This document shows, piece by piece, positions 14,588-22,868 of a stretch of 64,000 nucleotides of DNA (its first letter is position 1; every line of letters starts with the position of its first letter). The position numbers were made by a program, and so were the translations under genes. Where the stretch lies: contig NZ_JACHJU010000001.1 in NCBI RefSeq assembly GCF_014203795.1, positions 3,100,001-3,164,000 on the forward strand, in the 5' to 3' direction. Source of the stretch: Streptosporangium album (GTDB lineage Bacteria > Actinomycetota > Actinomycetes > Streptosporangiales > Streptosporangiaceae). The notes under the pieces are model-generated. The model did not search any database and was not told where the DNA came from. It saw nothing but the letters and a program-made list of their open reading frames with translations.

Positions 14588-16480
14588 TTATCCTTCTGCG
14601 CAAAGCGTCATGGCTCGAGTAATGACATCGCTGATCCAAGCCGGCGGATCGGTGTTAGCGTTCTGGGAGGCATGCCGGTAGGTCATCGGGTGCTTGCCGT
14701 CCATGCCGTTGTCGTTGGCGATGAGATCTTGGTGAGCTTCTCCCCAATCCGGCCACTCGGCTTCGAGGTAGGTCTCCAAGGTATCGTGAAAAACCGCATA
14801 GTCGTCGTACACCTTGGTCTGCGGGAAGTCCTCGACGTGTCCTTTCAAATACCCGAGCAGCATACGATTTGCCTGCATGCGCTGCCGTACTCCGTCGGCA
14901 ATTTTATCTGGAGCCTTATTCTTGCTGCGGTCACGATGCTCTCCACCAGCATCACCGTCGAATATGACGAAACAGGGCACCCCGAGTTCAGCGAGAACCG
15001 CATGCGCGAGCGGCAGAATCCTCTTGCTCCCAGCGTCAACGACCACGATTCCGTTCCTGTTGAGAGGATCGTGCCGTAGGCCACACCCCTCGAAGAATCC
15101 CTGATCAGTGCCGCCCTCAACAAGTAGCGCGGCACGGGCAAACAGCGCTTCTGGAAGTGACTGCAAACAAACCCGAGTGAGCTGCCGATAAACCTCATCG
15201 GTTTTGAAAGCGCTGTTGAGACGTTGAGCGATGGCTTCTTTGGACGTCGATTGGATCTGCACCGAAGCGCCGACGCTATCCGAGAGAGTCCTAGTCATCC
15301 GACGGATCTCCGTGAAGCCCTCGGGCTCCAAGAAGTACGGACTATGGGTCGCATAAGAGACTTGTACGCCGTGTCCGTCCTTACGCGCGATCTTGCGCAG
15401 TACGGTAGCGAATGCCCGGGCCTGGATAGGATGCTGGAACAGTTCCGGTTCCTCGATCGCCAGGAAGATGGTTCGATCATGTTCGGTAGCCTTGCTCTCG
15501 GCCAGTAGCCGTAGAGCGGAGATAAGTAGCGCGCGCTGAAAGCCGTGTCCCTGCTGATCCACCCGGGTTGTTGCCCTGCCATCCAGGACAGAGACCTTGA
15601 ATTGGACCTGTGGCATCTTGAACTCAGGGACAACGGGGGACACGTTAATGCTCCGGCCACTGGTGAGCTCACCAACCGCTGTAGTCAGGTCATCCGACAA
15701 GGTTTCGAGCTGCTCGCTGAAATGCTTGGTGTGGATGGTTTCCCGATTTGCATTGAAGATTATACCGAGTTCCGTAAGTTCTTTGTCCGCCTCGGTTCGA
15801 TCCACGGCTTGCTCAAGAATTCGTCCGATGATCGAGCTCTTGATATCACGGCTCTCATCGCCGGCCCGCAGGTCGGCACTGACGAAAACGTAGTCGAAGA
15901 GTCCAGTCATCTTCGCCTGGCCAGCGAAGCCGAAGAAGTGGGTATCCGCCTCGATCTCGGTGCCCTGGAGTTCGTGGGGATGGGCGGTCTCCCAAGCGAT
16001 GAGCGCAGTGTCTACCTCTGCCGCACTCCGGACAGCCGGCAGACCAAGGTCAGGTCGCTCTGTTCGCAACTCGTTGTAGCAGTCACGCCGAGCCTTCGCG
16101 CCTTGCACATCCCTGACCTTGATGAACGCCGGATAGGCCAAGGCCCGACCGGAAAGCTTGTCGTACCCTCTTTCCCAGCGCCGCCACAGCCGTACGGTCT
16201 CCACGCCACCAGCGGCGTATTTGCCGAGCGCTACTCGGTCGACGTCGGTGAGGTCGCAGAACTCCACCTCGACTGTGATCCGCTCCGGATCTGCGCCGGT
16301 GGAGACATCGTCGCTCGTGATCGGTGAATTCCGGTCTCCATTGAAGAACCAGTCGAGCGCGCGCAGCACAGACGACTTCCCGACCCCATTCGGTCCGATG
16401 AAGGTCGTGATGTCATCGAACCGGATGTCCACGTCCCGCAGACACCGATACCCCTGAATCCTCACCCGTTGAATCCGCAC
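14588..16480 (-). CDS. OLD-family ATPase/TOPRIM nuclease
   Basis: A 630-residue class 1 OLD-type protein (overcoming lysogenisation defect). The ATPase half has Walker A GPNGVGKSS (29-37), an ABC-like signature around 308-318 (VDQQGHGFQRA), Walker B IFLAIEEPE (338-346) and the switch His in YATHSPYF (about 379). The TOPRIM half has ALLVEGGTDQGFF (Glu455) and FVIFDGDAGGE (Asp508/Asp510), the metal-binding acidic residues of nucleases. OLD proteins act in anti-phage defence; GajA of Gabija is the class 2 relative, encoded with a helicase. No UvrD-like helicase gene is adjacent, so this is a solo class 1 protein. The ATG at 16480 begins MRIQRVRIQGYRCLRDVDIR, the family N-terminus. All key residues are present. 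Confidence 0.92.
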   Translation of the reverse strand: MRIQRVRIQGYRCLRDVDIRFDDITTFIGPNGVGKSSVLRALDWFFNGDRNSPITSDDVSTGADPERITVEVEFCDLTDVDRVALGKYAAGGVETVRLWRRWERGYDKLSGRALAYPAFIKVRDVQGAKARRDCYNELRTERPDLGLPAVRSAAEVDTALIAWETAHPHELQGTEIEADTHFFGFAGQAKMTGLFDYVFVSADLRAGDESRDIKSSIIGRILEQAVDRTEADKELTELGIIFNANRETIHTKHFSEQLETLSDDLTTAVGELTSGRSINVSPVVPEFKMPQVQFKVSVLDGRATTRVDQQGHGFQRALLISALRLLAESKATEHDRTIFLAIEEPELFQHPIQARAFATVLRKIARKDGHGVQVSYATHSPYFLEPEGFTEIRRMTRTLSDSVGASVQIQSTSKEAIAQRLNSAFKTDEVYRQLTRVCLQSLPEALFARAALLVEGGTDQGFFEGCGLRHDPLNRNGIVVVDAGSKRILPLAHAVLAELGVPCFVIFDGDAGGEHRDRSKNKAPDKIADGVRQRMQANRMLLGYLKGHVEDFPQTKVYDDYAVFHDTLETYLEAEWPDWGEAHQDLIANDNGMDGKHPMTYRHASQNANTDPPAWISDVITRAMTLCAEG

Positions 16481-16896
16481 CCGTGAATCCCATAGCTTTC
16501 AACGTGATCACGCAACCGGAATTCAGAAAGGAGCGTGAAATGTAGCGACTAATCCTAAATGGGATGATTTATCATCTTATGGAGCTAAGAAGTTACGAGA
16601 TAGGGGGAGCCCCAGCCGCATCGTGTAGGAACGACAGCTTGGCGCTCGCTCCATAGGATGGCTGGATACTTTCGTAAGCTTCTGGCTCAGCCTGAGCCGA
16701 AGACGGAGTTGATGTCAGGCCGCAGGCATCTTCATGCTGATAACCCTGCCGCTGCGGGTTGCTGTTGCTCTGCCATACAGCAGCGCCGTACAGCAACATC
16801 ACCTGACATGCTCACACCCCGCCAACCCACATCTACCGTCCGAGCAGGATGGTAGGCCATCGACGAGGGGCATGCCCTTGCCTACGGATCAGGTGG
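16481..16896. other. Intergenic region upstream of the OLD gene
   Basis: The first 150 bp are AT-rich for this genome and probably carry the OLD promoter, although no clear -35/-10 pair was fixed. At about 16759-16797 GTTGCTG and CAGCAAC form an inverted repeat. The segment CAGCAGCGCCGTACAGCAAC closely matches the flank inside both att-like repeats (CAGCAGCGTTGTACAGCAAC near 4470 and 17628), two changes in 20 bases. No gene is supported. Confidence 0.5.
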
Positions 16897-17382
16897 TCAG
16901 GTGTCGTACAAGCCGTCCCAGGGTTCGTAGAAGCCGAGGTCGTCCGGGTAGAGCTCAGCGTGTTCGGTGCCTTCGAAGGTCTCGATGACGAGGCCGAACA
17001 GCACGCCGTCGACGTCGCGGCGGAAGGGCCGGATGGCGATGTCGCCGAAGCGGAGGCCGGGGAGGGCATTGAGCCATTGCTTCAACCGCTCCTGCGCTGC
17101 GTCGACGGCGGCCCGGTAGTTGTCGTCGGTTCCGGTGCGCTCGATGCGGGAGTCGAGGTGGTGGCCGGCGGCGTCGAAGGTGTGCAAGACGGCGTACCAG
17201 CGTTTGTGTGCCTGCCAGTCGTCGGTGTGTGTGTAACCCTCCGGGAAGGCGGCGACGACGGAGCCGAGGAACTGTCCGCTCTCCCAATGGCCGATGGTGT
17301 CGGTGTGGTAGTCGGGTTCGTAGCTGATGGGGATGATCTCGGGGACTGCCATGTGCGGGAGAGTAGTGATCGGGTCCGACAT
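16897..17382 (-). CDS. Hypothetical protein, element-associated
   Basis: A 161-residue acidic, tryptophan- and tyrosine-rich protein. From the ATG at 17382 it reads MSDPITTLPHMAVPEIIPIS, then HWESGQFLGSVVAAFPEGYT, WYAVLHTFDAAGHHLDSRIE and a C-terminal EHAELYPDDLGFYEPWDG. No domain was recognised. An alternative start is the ATG at 17352 (MAVPEIIPIS); neither has a good ribosome site. It is the last gene before the right att-like repeat, the place where passenger genes of AICEs often lie. Confidence 0.6.
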   Translation of the reverse strand: MSDPITTLPHMAVPEIIPISYEPDYHTDTIGHWESGQFLGSVVAAFPEGYTHTDDWQAHKRWYAVLHTFDAAGHHLDSRIERTGTDDNYRAAVDAAQERLKQWLNALPGLRFGDIAIRPFRRDVDGVLFGLVIETFEGTEHAELYPDDLGFYEPWDGLYDT

Positions 17383-17400
17383 AGCCTTTGCGCTGCGCGT

Positions 17401-17748
17401 GATCTTGCTAACGGAAGTGCTAACACCGTCCCTGGACGCGAGTGGACATCCACAGAGGACGATCAAGTGTGAGATGTCTCTGAGCTGGTTTTTCTGACAC
17501 CTGTGGACGTCGGTGGACGTTCTCGAACTGGCTACGGATCAGAAGGTTGGGGTTTCGAGTACCTCCGGCCGCACAGCAGGTCAAAGGCCCTCCGGGATGA
17601 TCCCGGGGGGCCTTTTTCGTGCCCGTGCAGCAGCGTTGTACAGCAACGCGGGCTCACACAGGCGATCTGTTACGGACAGAACGCGTCAAGGCCGGGGCGG
17701 CGCAGTCGGAGCGAGAAGGACAAACATCAAGGACCAGCGCCCAAGCCC
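17401..17748 (+). repeat. att-like direct repeat, right copy, with tRNA-Arg(ACG)-like 3' half
   Basis: It begins with CTTGCTAACGGAAGTGCTAA, the same tandem GCTAAC boxes as the left copy, and has GTGGACGTCGGTGGACG before CGAACTGGCTACGGATCAGA (anticodon arm, anticodon ACG). The T-arm, terminator and 130 bp of flank follow. The 208 bp from 17541 are gaplessly alignable to 4382-4589 with five mismatches, all in the last 80 bases. Here the tRNA-like part is uninterrupted but still lacks its 5' half. Recombination between the two copies would delete about 13.2 kb. Confidence 0.75.
17586..17617 (+). terminator. Rho-independent terminator after the tRNA remnant, right copy
   Basis: Identical hairpin to the left copy: GGCCCTCCGGGA, loop TGA, TCCCGGGGGGCC, then TTTTT at 17613-17617. 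Confidence 0.85.
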
Positions 17749-17793
17749 TCTCTGTCAGACTGCACGCCGGGCGGCCCGGTCACGCCACGGCGG

Positions 17794-18783
17794 TCAGGAA
17801 TCCGCGTCCCACCAGCCGCGGCGCGCCGCGAGCAGGCCGGCCTGGAAGCGGGTGCGGGCGCCGAGCCGGTCCATCAGCTCGCTGACCCTCCGGTGCACGG
17901 TGCGCAGGCTCACCCCCAGCTGGCGCGCGACCGCCTCGTCCTTGAGCCCGGCCGCGAGCAGCGCGAACAGCTCGGGATCCGGCATGTCCGCCGGGCGGGA
18001 GCGCGCGTCGAAGATCGGCAGCGGCAGCGCCGACCGCCACAGGACCTCGAACAGGGTGACCAGCGCGTCGAGCAACGACGAAGAGTGCACGATGACCGCG
18101 CTGTCCGAGTGGGCGGACGCGTCGGCGCTCAGCGGCAGGATGGCGGTCCTCCGGTCGGCGATGGCCAGCTTCATGGGCACCTCGGGGCTGACCCTGGCCC
18201 GCTCTCCGGCCGCTGCCGACTCCTGGGCGAGGCGCAGCTTGCCGGGGATCTCCAGGGCCGAGGCGTCGTAGATGCCGCGCACCAGGAGGCCGTGCGCGAG
18301 ACGCTCCATCTCGGGGGCGTTCTGCTGGGAGGGGTCCTGTGCGTACGGTGGCCGGTCGAGCACTAGGAGCTCCTCGGTCGCGGTCTGCTGCAACTGCGTG
18401 AACCGCTGCACCACGGCCGCCTGCCCCTGCACGACCTCGACCAGTTCCTCGGGGGCCAGGTTCTCCGTTCGCGGCGTCTCGGCCAGCAGCGCGAGCGCGG
18501 CCAGCCTGGCCTGGGCCAGCCCCTCCTCGCGGCGGGAGATGAGGGCGGACACCGCCACGTCGGGCCTGGTCGGCACGTACCGGACCGGGCGCCCCGCCAT
18601 GCGGCTGACCAGGCCGAGCGACTCGAGCCGCGAGCACGCCCGGCGCAGGGCCACCGTGGTGTGGCCGGTGTGCGCGGCCAGCTCGAGCAGCGTGGCGCGC
18701 GGCCGGCGCAGCAGGTCGCGGTAGATCTGCTCGTCCTCTGCATCCACCCCGACCGCCGCGAGCGCGTTGTCGTCCGTGTTCAT
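17794..18783 (-). CDS. TrmB/LuxR-type helix-turn-helix regulator
   Basis: A 329-residue regulator with two DNA-binding ends. Residues about 15-75 form a TrmB-like winged helix (EQIYRDLLRRPRATLLELAA, then RRACSRLESLGLVSR). Residues about 265-325 form a LuxR-type helix-turn-helix (GLKDEAVARQLGVSLRTVHR, then RVSELMDRLGARTRFQAGL). The centre includes a phospholipase-D-like effector region seen in such actinomycete regulators, with no receiver phosphorylation site. It is divergent from the secreted propeller gene at 18903 across about 120 bp and probably regulates it. The family also controls secreted enzymes in Streptomyces, but the inducer here is unknown. Confidence 0.85.
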   Translation of the reverse strand: MNTDDNALAAVGVDAEDEQIYRDLLRRPRATLLELAAHTGHTTVALRRACSRLESLGLVSRMAGRPVRYVPTRPDVAVSALISRREEGLAQARLAALALLAETPRTENLAPEELVEVVQGQAAVVQRFTQLQQTATEELLVLDRPPYAQDPSQQNAPEMERLAHGLLVRGIYDASALEIPGKLRLAQESAAAGERARVSPEVPMKLAIADRRTAILPLSADASAHSDSAVIVHSSSLLDALVTLFEVLWRSALPLPIFDARSRPADMPDPELFALLAAGLKDEAVARQLGVSLRTVHRRVSELMDRLGARTRFQAGLLAARRGWWDADS

Positions 18784-18902
18784 GATCGATCAGTGTGTCA
18801 GATGCCTGCAATGGCGTAAATCTGCCGCCATAAGACCTAGCCTGAGCATCGAACTCACCGATAGAAACGGACTTGTAAGACATACCTGTCGGGGAGGCAG
18901 TG

Positions 18903-20033
18903 TTGAAGAAGGCGTTCACCATCGGACTCGCGACCGCGCTGACGGTCCTGTCGGCCGCCACGCCCGCCGTAGCGAGGGACCAACCCTCCGGCGACGGCTT
19001 CGACGGCTTCGGTTGGAGTCGGCCGACCTGCCAGACGGTCGGCAGTGATGGTTCTGTGACGTACGCGTGGAACGACGGCAAGAAGATCGCGCCCACCAGC
19101 AAGCCGGCGCGGCCGATCGTCTACACCACGGGTCTCGTCGCGCTCGACAGTCCGAACCAGTTGCTGGCCATGTCCAACAAGCAGTTGTTGGCCTCGAACG
19201 ACGCGGGCTGCACCTGGAGGGTGACCGGCGAGGTGAGCGGCTGGTACATCGAGCTGGTTGCGGCTCGGGGCGGCCGGGCCTACGCCTGGGACCGCGACGG
19301 CAACCTCGCGCTCGCCACGCCCGAGGGCGTCACGCCGCTCACCGCACCGGCCGGCGACCTGATCGGGCTCGGCGTGGACTGGAGTAACGGCGACCGCCTA
19401 CGGGCGTCCGACCTCGAAGGCCAGCTGTACGAGTCGCAGGACGGCGGGCGCACGTGGCAGCCCGTCGGGGTGCCGGCCTGGTCACCGAGCGACACCCGCA
19501 TGTCCTACACCGCGGTGTTCGACCCGCACGACCTGGACCACGTGGTGCTGGGCGCCTCGGACACCGGTGCCCGCGTCACCTTCGACGGCGGCCGCACCTG
19601 GACCTCGGCCGCGGGGCTGACCGAGACCGGTGACAGGGTCAACGTGTTCAGCGCCGCGATCTCCCCGGCCGTCGGGAACGTCGTCTGGGCGATGGGGCTC
19701 AACCTGGCGGAGCTGGATGCCGGCGTGCCGTCCGGCGGCCGGCACATCTACCGCTCGGACGACGGAGGCAGGAACTTCACCCCCGTCGTGGACCAGGACC
19801 GGGCGGTCACGATTCCCAACGGGCCGCTGCTCGCCCCGCACCCGAAGGACGCGGACGTCCTCTACTTCGACTTCGGGACCGGATGGTCGTCGATCGGCAC
19901 CGACATCTACAAGTACGAATCCCGTAAGAACCTCGTCACCATCAATCACAACTCCTACGACCGGGTCACCTCCATCGCCTTCAACCCCGCGCAGCCGAAT
20001 GTGATGTACCTGGGGGTGGCCGAAGAGGTGTAG
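18903..20033 (+). CDS. Secreted beta-propeller protein with Asp-box repeats
   Basis: A 376-residue exported protein. The N-terminus KKAFTIGLATALTVLSAATP AVA is a signal peptide with cleavage near residue 22-25. The mature part has Asp-box (BNR) repeats: SNDAGCTW, SQDGGRTW, TFDGGRTW and SDDGGRNF, one per propeller blade. The architecture resembles the dispase autolysis-inducing protein of Streptomyces, a seven-bladed propeller; that name is a suggestion only. No glycosidase catalytic residues stand out. GGGGAGG lies five bases before the TTG at 18903; a GTG at 18900 is the alternative but is only two bases from it. Confidence 0.82.
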   Translation: MKKAFTIGLATALTVLSAATPAVARDQPSGDGFDGFGWSRPTCQTVGSDGSVTYAWNDGKKIAPTSKPARPIVYTTGLVALDSPNQLLAMSNKQLLASNDAGCTWRVTGEVSGWYIELVAARGGRAYAWDRDGNLALATPEGVTPLTAPAGDLIGLGVDWSNGDRLRASDLEGQLYESQDGGRTWQPVGVPAWSPSDTRMSYTAVFDPHDLDHVVLGASDTGARVTFDGGRTWTSAAGLTETGDRVNVFSAAISPAVGNVVWAMGLNLAELDAGVPSGGRHIYRSDDGGRNFTPVVDQDRAVTIPNGPLLAPHPKDADVLYFDFGTGWSSIGTDIYKYESRKNLVTINHNSYDRVTSIAFNPAQPNVMYLGVAEEV

Positions 20034-20340
20034 CGCCCAGCCGCCGCCACGACTGCTCGGCGGCGGCCGGGTCGGCCCGGCCCTCGGCCAGATCTCCTTC
20101 CAGTTCGGCGCACATGTGCACGATCAGCAGGCGGATCACGGCCGCGGACCGGGTCGACAGTTCGCGGTCGAGGTCCTGCCCGCGAGAGGGCCGGAGCTTC
20201 TCCAGGCGGCGGAACGAGGGCGTCCTCAGATGCGCCTGCACGGAGTACTCGCGCAGGGAGGGCTCGACGACGGTCTGGGCGAGGAAGCGCCCGTACCAGG
20301 ACGGCGTGCCGAGCCCTTCCCGTACGGCGTTGCCGAGGCG
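19981..20340 (-). pseudogene. TetR-family regulator, C-terminal fragment
   Basis: The frame reads DRLGNAVREGLGTPSWYGRF, then LAQTVVEPSLREYSVQAHLR and IRLLIVHMCAELEGDLAEGR, the ligand-binding C-terminal half of a TetR regulator. The DNA-binding N-terminus is missing: the frame begins exactly where the adjacent methyltransferase gene ends (20342). No start codon with a ribosome site exists, and its 3' end overlaps the propeller gene. It is a deletion relic. Confidence 0.7.
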
Positions 20341-20341
20341 G

Positions 20342-21496
20342 TCAGCGTTTGACGGCTCGCAGGACGACGAACCTCGGGTCGCTCGCGGCGACCTCGCAGT
20401 TGCCGAAGAGCCGGCGCAGTTTCACGTGGTAGCCGAGGTGCCGGTTGCCGATCACCCACAGTTCGCCGCCGCGGCGTAGCGCCGCGCGTGACCCGTTGAA
20501 CATGCGCCAGGCCGTCGCGTCGGTCGTCGCGCGGTGCGTGTGGAACGGCGGGTTGTTCAGCACCAGGTCCACCGTCCCCGCCGGCACACCCGACATGCCG
20601 TCGGCCGCCATGAACTCCGCCTTGGTACCCGCGTCCACGTTCGCCCGGAACGTGGCCTCCGCCGAAGCCAGTGCCTGGTAGGACTCGTCGATGAACGTCA
20701 CCTTGGCTCCGCTGTCGGTCAGTGCCGCGGCGAGCCCGACCACTCCGTTGCCGCAGCCCAGGTCCACGACATGCTCGCGGCCACGGCGCGGCGGCAGGTT
20801 CTGCAGGAAGAAGCGGGTGCCGACGTCGAGGCGGTCGGCGCAGAAGATGCCCGCGTGGTTGGTGACGGTCAGGCCCGAGACCGCTCCGATGCCGGTGGGC
20901 AGCGCGTAACTTCGCGGCCACGGGTTGGCGCTCCGGGAGAGCCGGGGATCCGGTGAGCAGAAGATGAGCCGTGCCTTCTTCGCCGCCAGCGACGTCCTGG
21001 TCGGCCCGAGGATCCGTTCGAACAGCTTCGACGTCGAGGTGTGGATCTCGGTGACCATCCCCGCGCCGACGACCACGGTGCCCGCGTGCACATGGGGTGC
21101 GAGGCGGTGCAGCTGGTCCTCAAGGAGCGCGAGGCTCTTGGGCACCCGGATCAGCAGCACGTCGATCCGGTCCGGTGGCGCGTCCCCGGTCGTACGGAGA
21201 CGCACCGTGTCCGCGGCGACCCCGTTGCGCTTCAGGTTCGCCCGGGTCCCCTCCTGGCCGAGGAAGGAGTCGGTGATCTGCACGGGACGGTGATCGGCGA
21301 TCGCGGTGACCAGAGCACCCCACCGGTCGCCCAGCACGACCACGGTGCCCGACAGATCCGTCGGTTCGCCGTCGACCCCGTCGAGATGCCGCAGCAGGTA
21401 TTCGTCGGCGGCGTCCCAGGCGCGGAGCGGGTCGCGGGGATCCTCGGGGAAGCGGGTGAGGTCGAACTCACCTCTTGACGTCGTCAAACGGTTCAT
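20342..21496 (-). CDS. rlmG: RlmG/RsmC-like rRNA guanine-N2 methyltransferase
   Basis: A 384-residue class I SAM-dependent methyltransferase with the two-domain layout of RlmG/RsmC. A degenerate N-terminal methyltransferase fold (1-190) is followed by the active C-terminal one. Motif I is VVDLGCGNGVVGLAAAL and motif IV is VDLVLNNPPFHTHRATTD; NPPF is the signature of exocyclic amino methylation of guanine. Length fits RlmG (m2G1835 of 23S rRNA) better than RsmC, but target assignment is inference. It is monocistronic, and the TetR remnant directly downstream suggests a deletion just after its stop. Confidence 0.85.
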   Translation of the reverse strand: MNRLTTSRGEFDLTRFPEDPRDPLRAWDAADEYLLRHLDGVDGEPTDLSGTVVVLGDRWGALVTAIADHRPVQITDSFLGQEGTRANLKRNGVAADTVRLRTTGDAPPDRIDVLLIRVPKSLALLEDQLHRLAPHVHAGTVVVGAGMVTEIHTSTSKLFERILGPTRTSLAAKKARLIFCSPDPRLSRSANPWPRSYALPTGIGAVSGLTVTNHAGIFCADRLDVGTRFFLQNLPPRRGREHVVDLGCGNGVVGLAAALTDSGAKVTFIDESYQALASAEATFRANVDAGTKAEFMAADGMSGVPAGTVDLVLNNPPFHTHRATTDATAWRMFNGSRAALRRGGELWVIGNRHLGYHVKLRRLFGNCEVAASDPRFVVLRAVKR

Positions 21497-21775
21497 CGCG
21501 CCTCAGACTAGCGAGTCGCGCGAGGCGCCTGCCAAATCACCTCGGAGACCGCAGTGGCCGTCACGCTGGCGCCGCCGAGCTGTAGCCGCCCCGCTCTCCA
21601 TCGGTAAGCTCGGTGCCCGGTGAACGGTCTCGGAGTAAGGGTGGCCGTCCGGTAGCCGATGGTATCCGGCCCCGTGCGCATCGACGGCGGCATGCGTCTG
21701 CGGTAGACAGACGCCGCGTCGATCTGCCACCATTCCGTACATGATCGATGGAAAGGACAACGCCACCTTCATCCG

Positions 21776-22858
21776 GTGAGCGTTCTCGTGCAGCGGGAAG
21801 CTGCAGAAATCCGCGAAGAATGGCTGGGCCGGGCGTTGTCGACGCTGCCCGCCGACCGTCCGGCCGCAGAGGCCGCCATCTCCGGGCTGTACCGCCTGAT
21901 CGGGCTTGCTCCACCGCGTTTCCACTGGGTCGCGTCACCGGCCGCGGCCCTGGCCACCGTCCCGCGGGGTGTGCGTCTACGGCCTTCCGAGGCCGTCGAG
22001 CGCATGTCCGAATGGCCCCTGCCGCCTCGGTTCGCCGCCCTGATGAGAGAGCTGTGCCGCGGACTCGACGCCCAGGTCAGATGGGTCCATCAGCCGATGG
22101 ACCGGCTGATCCGCCGGGAGGTGCGCAGCTCGCTTTCGCAATCCACCGCCAGTTCGATCCTCGTGCCGCTCCGGGTGGCGCACGGCTCGCAGTATCGTCC
22201 GGGGGGCGTCTGGTACGGGGTGCAGTGTGTCTCCTGGGTCGCCCACTACGACGCCCTCCGCAGGGCGGCCGGAGTGGTCTTCACCCCCGAGCAGATCCAG
22301 CAGTTCGATCTGTGGGCGACGGTGGCCCGGTCATGCGGCTGGTGGTGGCCTCGTGAAGGCGTGTGCGTCATCTCCGAGCGGCCCGTCACCGTGCACACCG
22401 AGGTGTGGGGCGATGACGGCGAAGCGCGGCTGCACTGCGCGGACGGCCCCGCGGTGCGTTACGCGGACGGGTGGGACGTGTACGCCTGGCACGGGACGCA
22501 GGTGCCCTCCTGGGTGATCAAGGATCCGAGCGTCGGGCGGATCGCACAGGAGGCCAACGTCGAGGTCAGGCGGTGCGCGATCGAGCACATCGGCTGGGCG
22601 TCCTATATCGACCAGGCCGGGCTGCGGCTGGTCTCCTCCGCGCCGGACCCCGGCAACCCCGGCTCGGAGCTGCGGCTCTACGACATGCGGAAGGAGACCC
22701 GGGTGCTCCTCGCCGTCAACGGGTCCGTCGAACGCGACGGGCGCCGCCGCCGGTACGGGCTGACCGTGCCGGGCTTCTTCGACGACCCGATCGACGCCGC
22801 CGGCTGGACCTACGGGCTGTCCGCCGAGCAGTACTCCCTTCTCGTCCGCCGAACCTGA
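21776..22858 (+). CDS. DUF6745 protein
   Basis: A 360-residue protein starting at GTG 21776 (VSVLVQREAAEIREEWLGRA). Conserved-looking blocks are CVSWVAHYDALRRAAGVVFT, ARSCGWWWPREGVCVISERP and LHCADGPAVRYADGWDVYAW, then HIGWASYIDQAGLRLVSS. The GP-AVRYADGW... block is typical of DUF6745 proteins, whose function is unknown. No signal peptide or membrane helix. It is followed 10 bp later by a small gene, so the two form an operon. Confidence 0.8.
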   Translation: MSVLVQREAAEIREEWLGRALSTLPADRPAAEAAISGLYRLIGLAPPRFHWVASPAAALATVPRGVRLRPSEAVERMSEWPLPPRFAALMRELCRGLDAQVRWVHQPMDRLIRREVRSSLSQSTASSILVPLRVAHGSQYRPGGVWYGVQCVSWVAHYDALRRAAGVVFTPEQIQQFDLWATVARSCGWWWPREGVCVISERPVTVHTEVWGDDGEARLHCADGPAVRYADGWDVYAWHGTQVPSWVIKDPSVGRIAQEANVEVRRCAIEHIGWASYIDQAGLRLVSSAPDPGNPGSELRLYDMRKETRVLLAVNGSVERDGRRRRYGLTVPGFFDDPIDAAGWTYGLSAEQYSLLVRRT

Positions 22859-22868
22859 GGTGCCTTCC

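Noticed and set aside
14588-16480. Gabija system (GajA plus GajB)
   Set aside because: The ATPase/TOPRIM protein is present but no UvrD-like helicase gene is adjacent, so the two-gene system is not supported.
17521-17580. Functional tRNA-Arg gene
   Set aside because: Only the anticodon arm, T-arm and 3' acceptor-like part exist; no D-arm or 5' acceptor strand precedes them.
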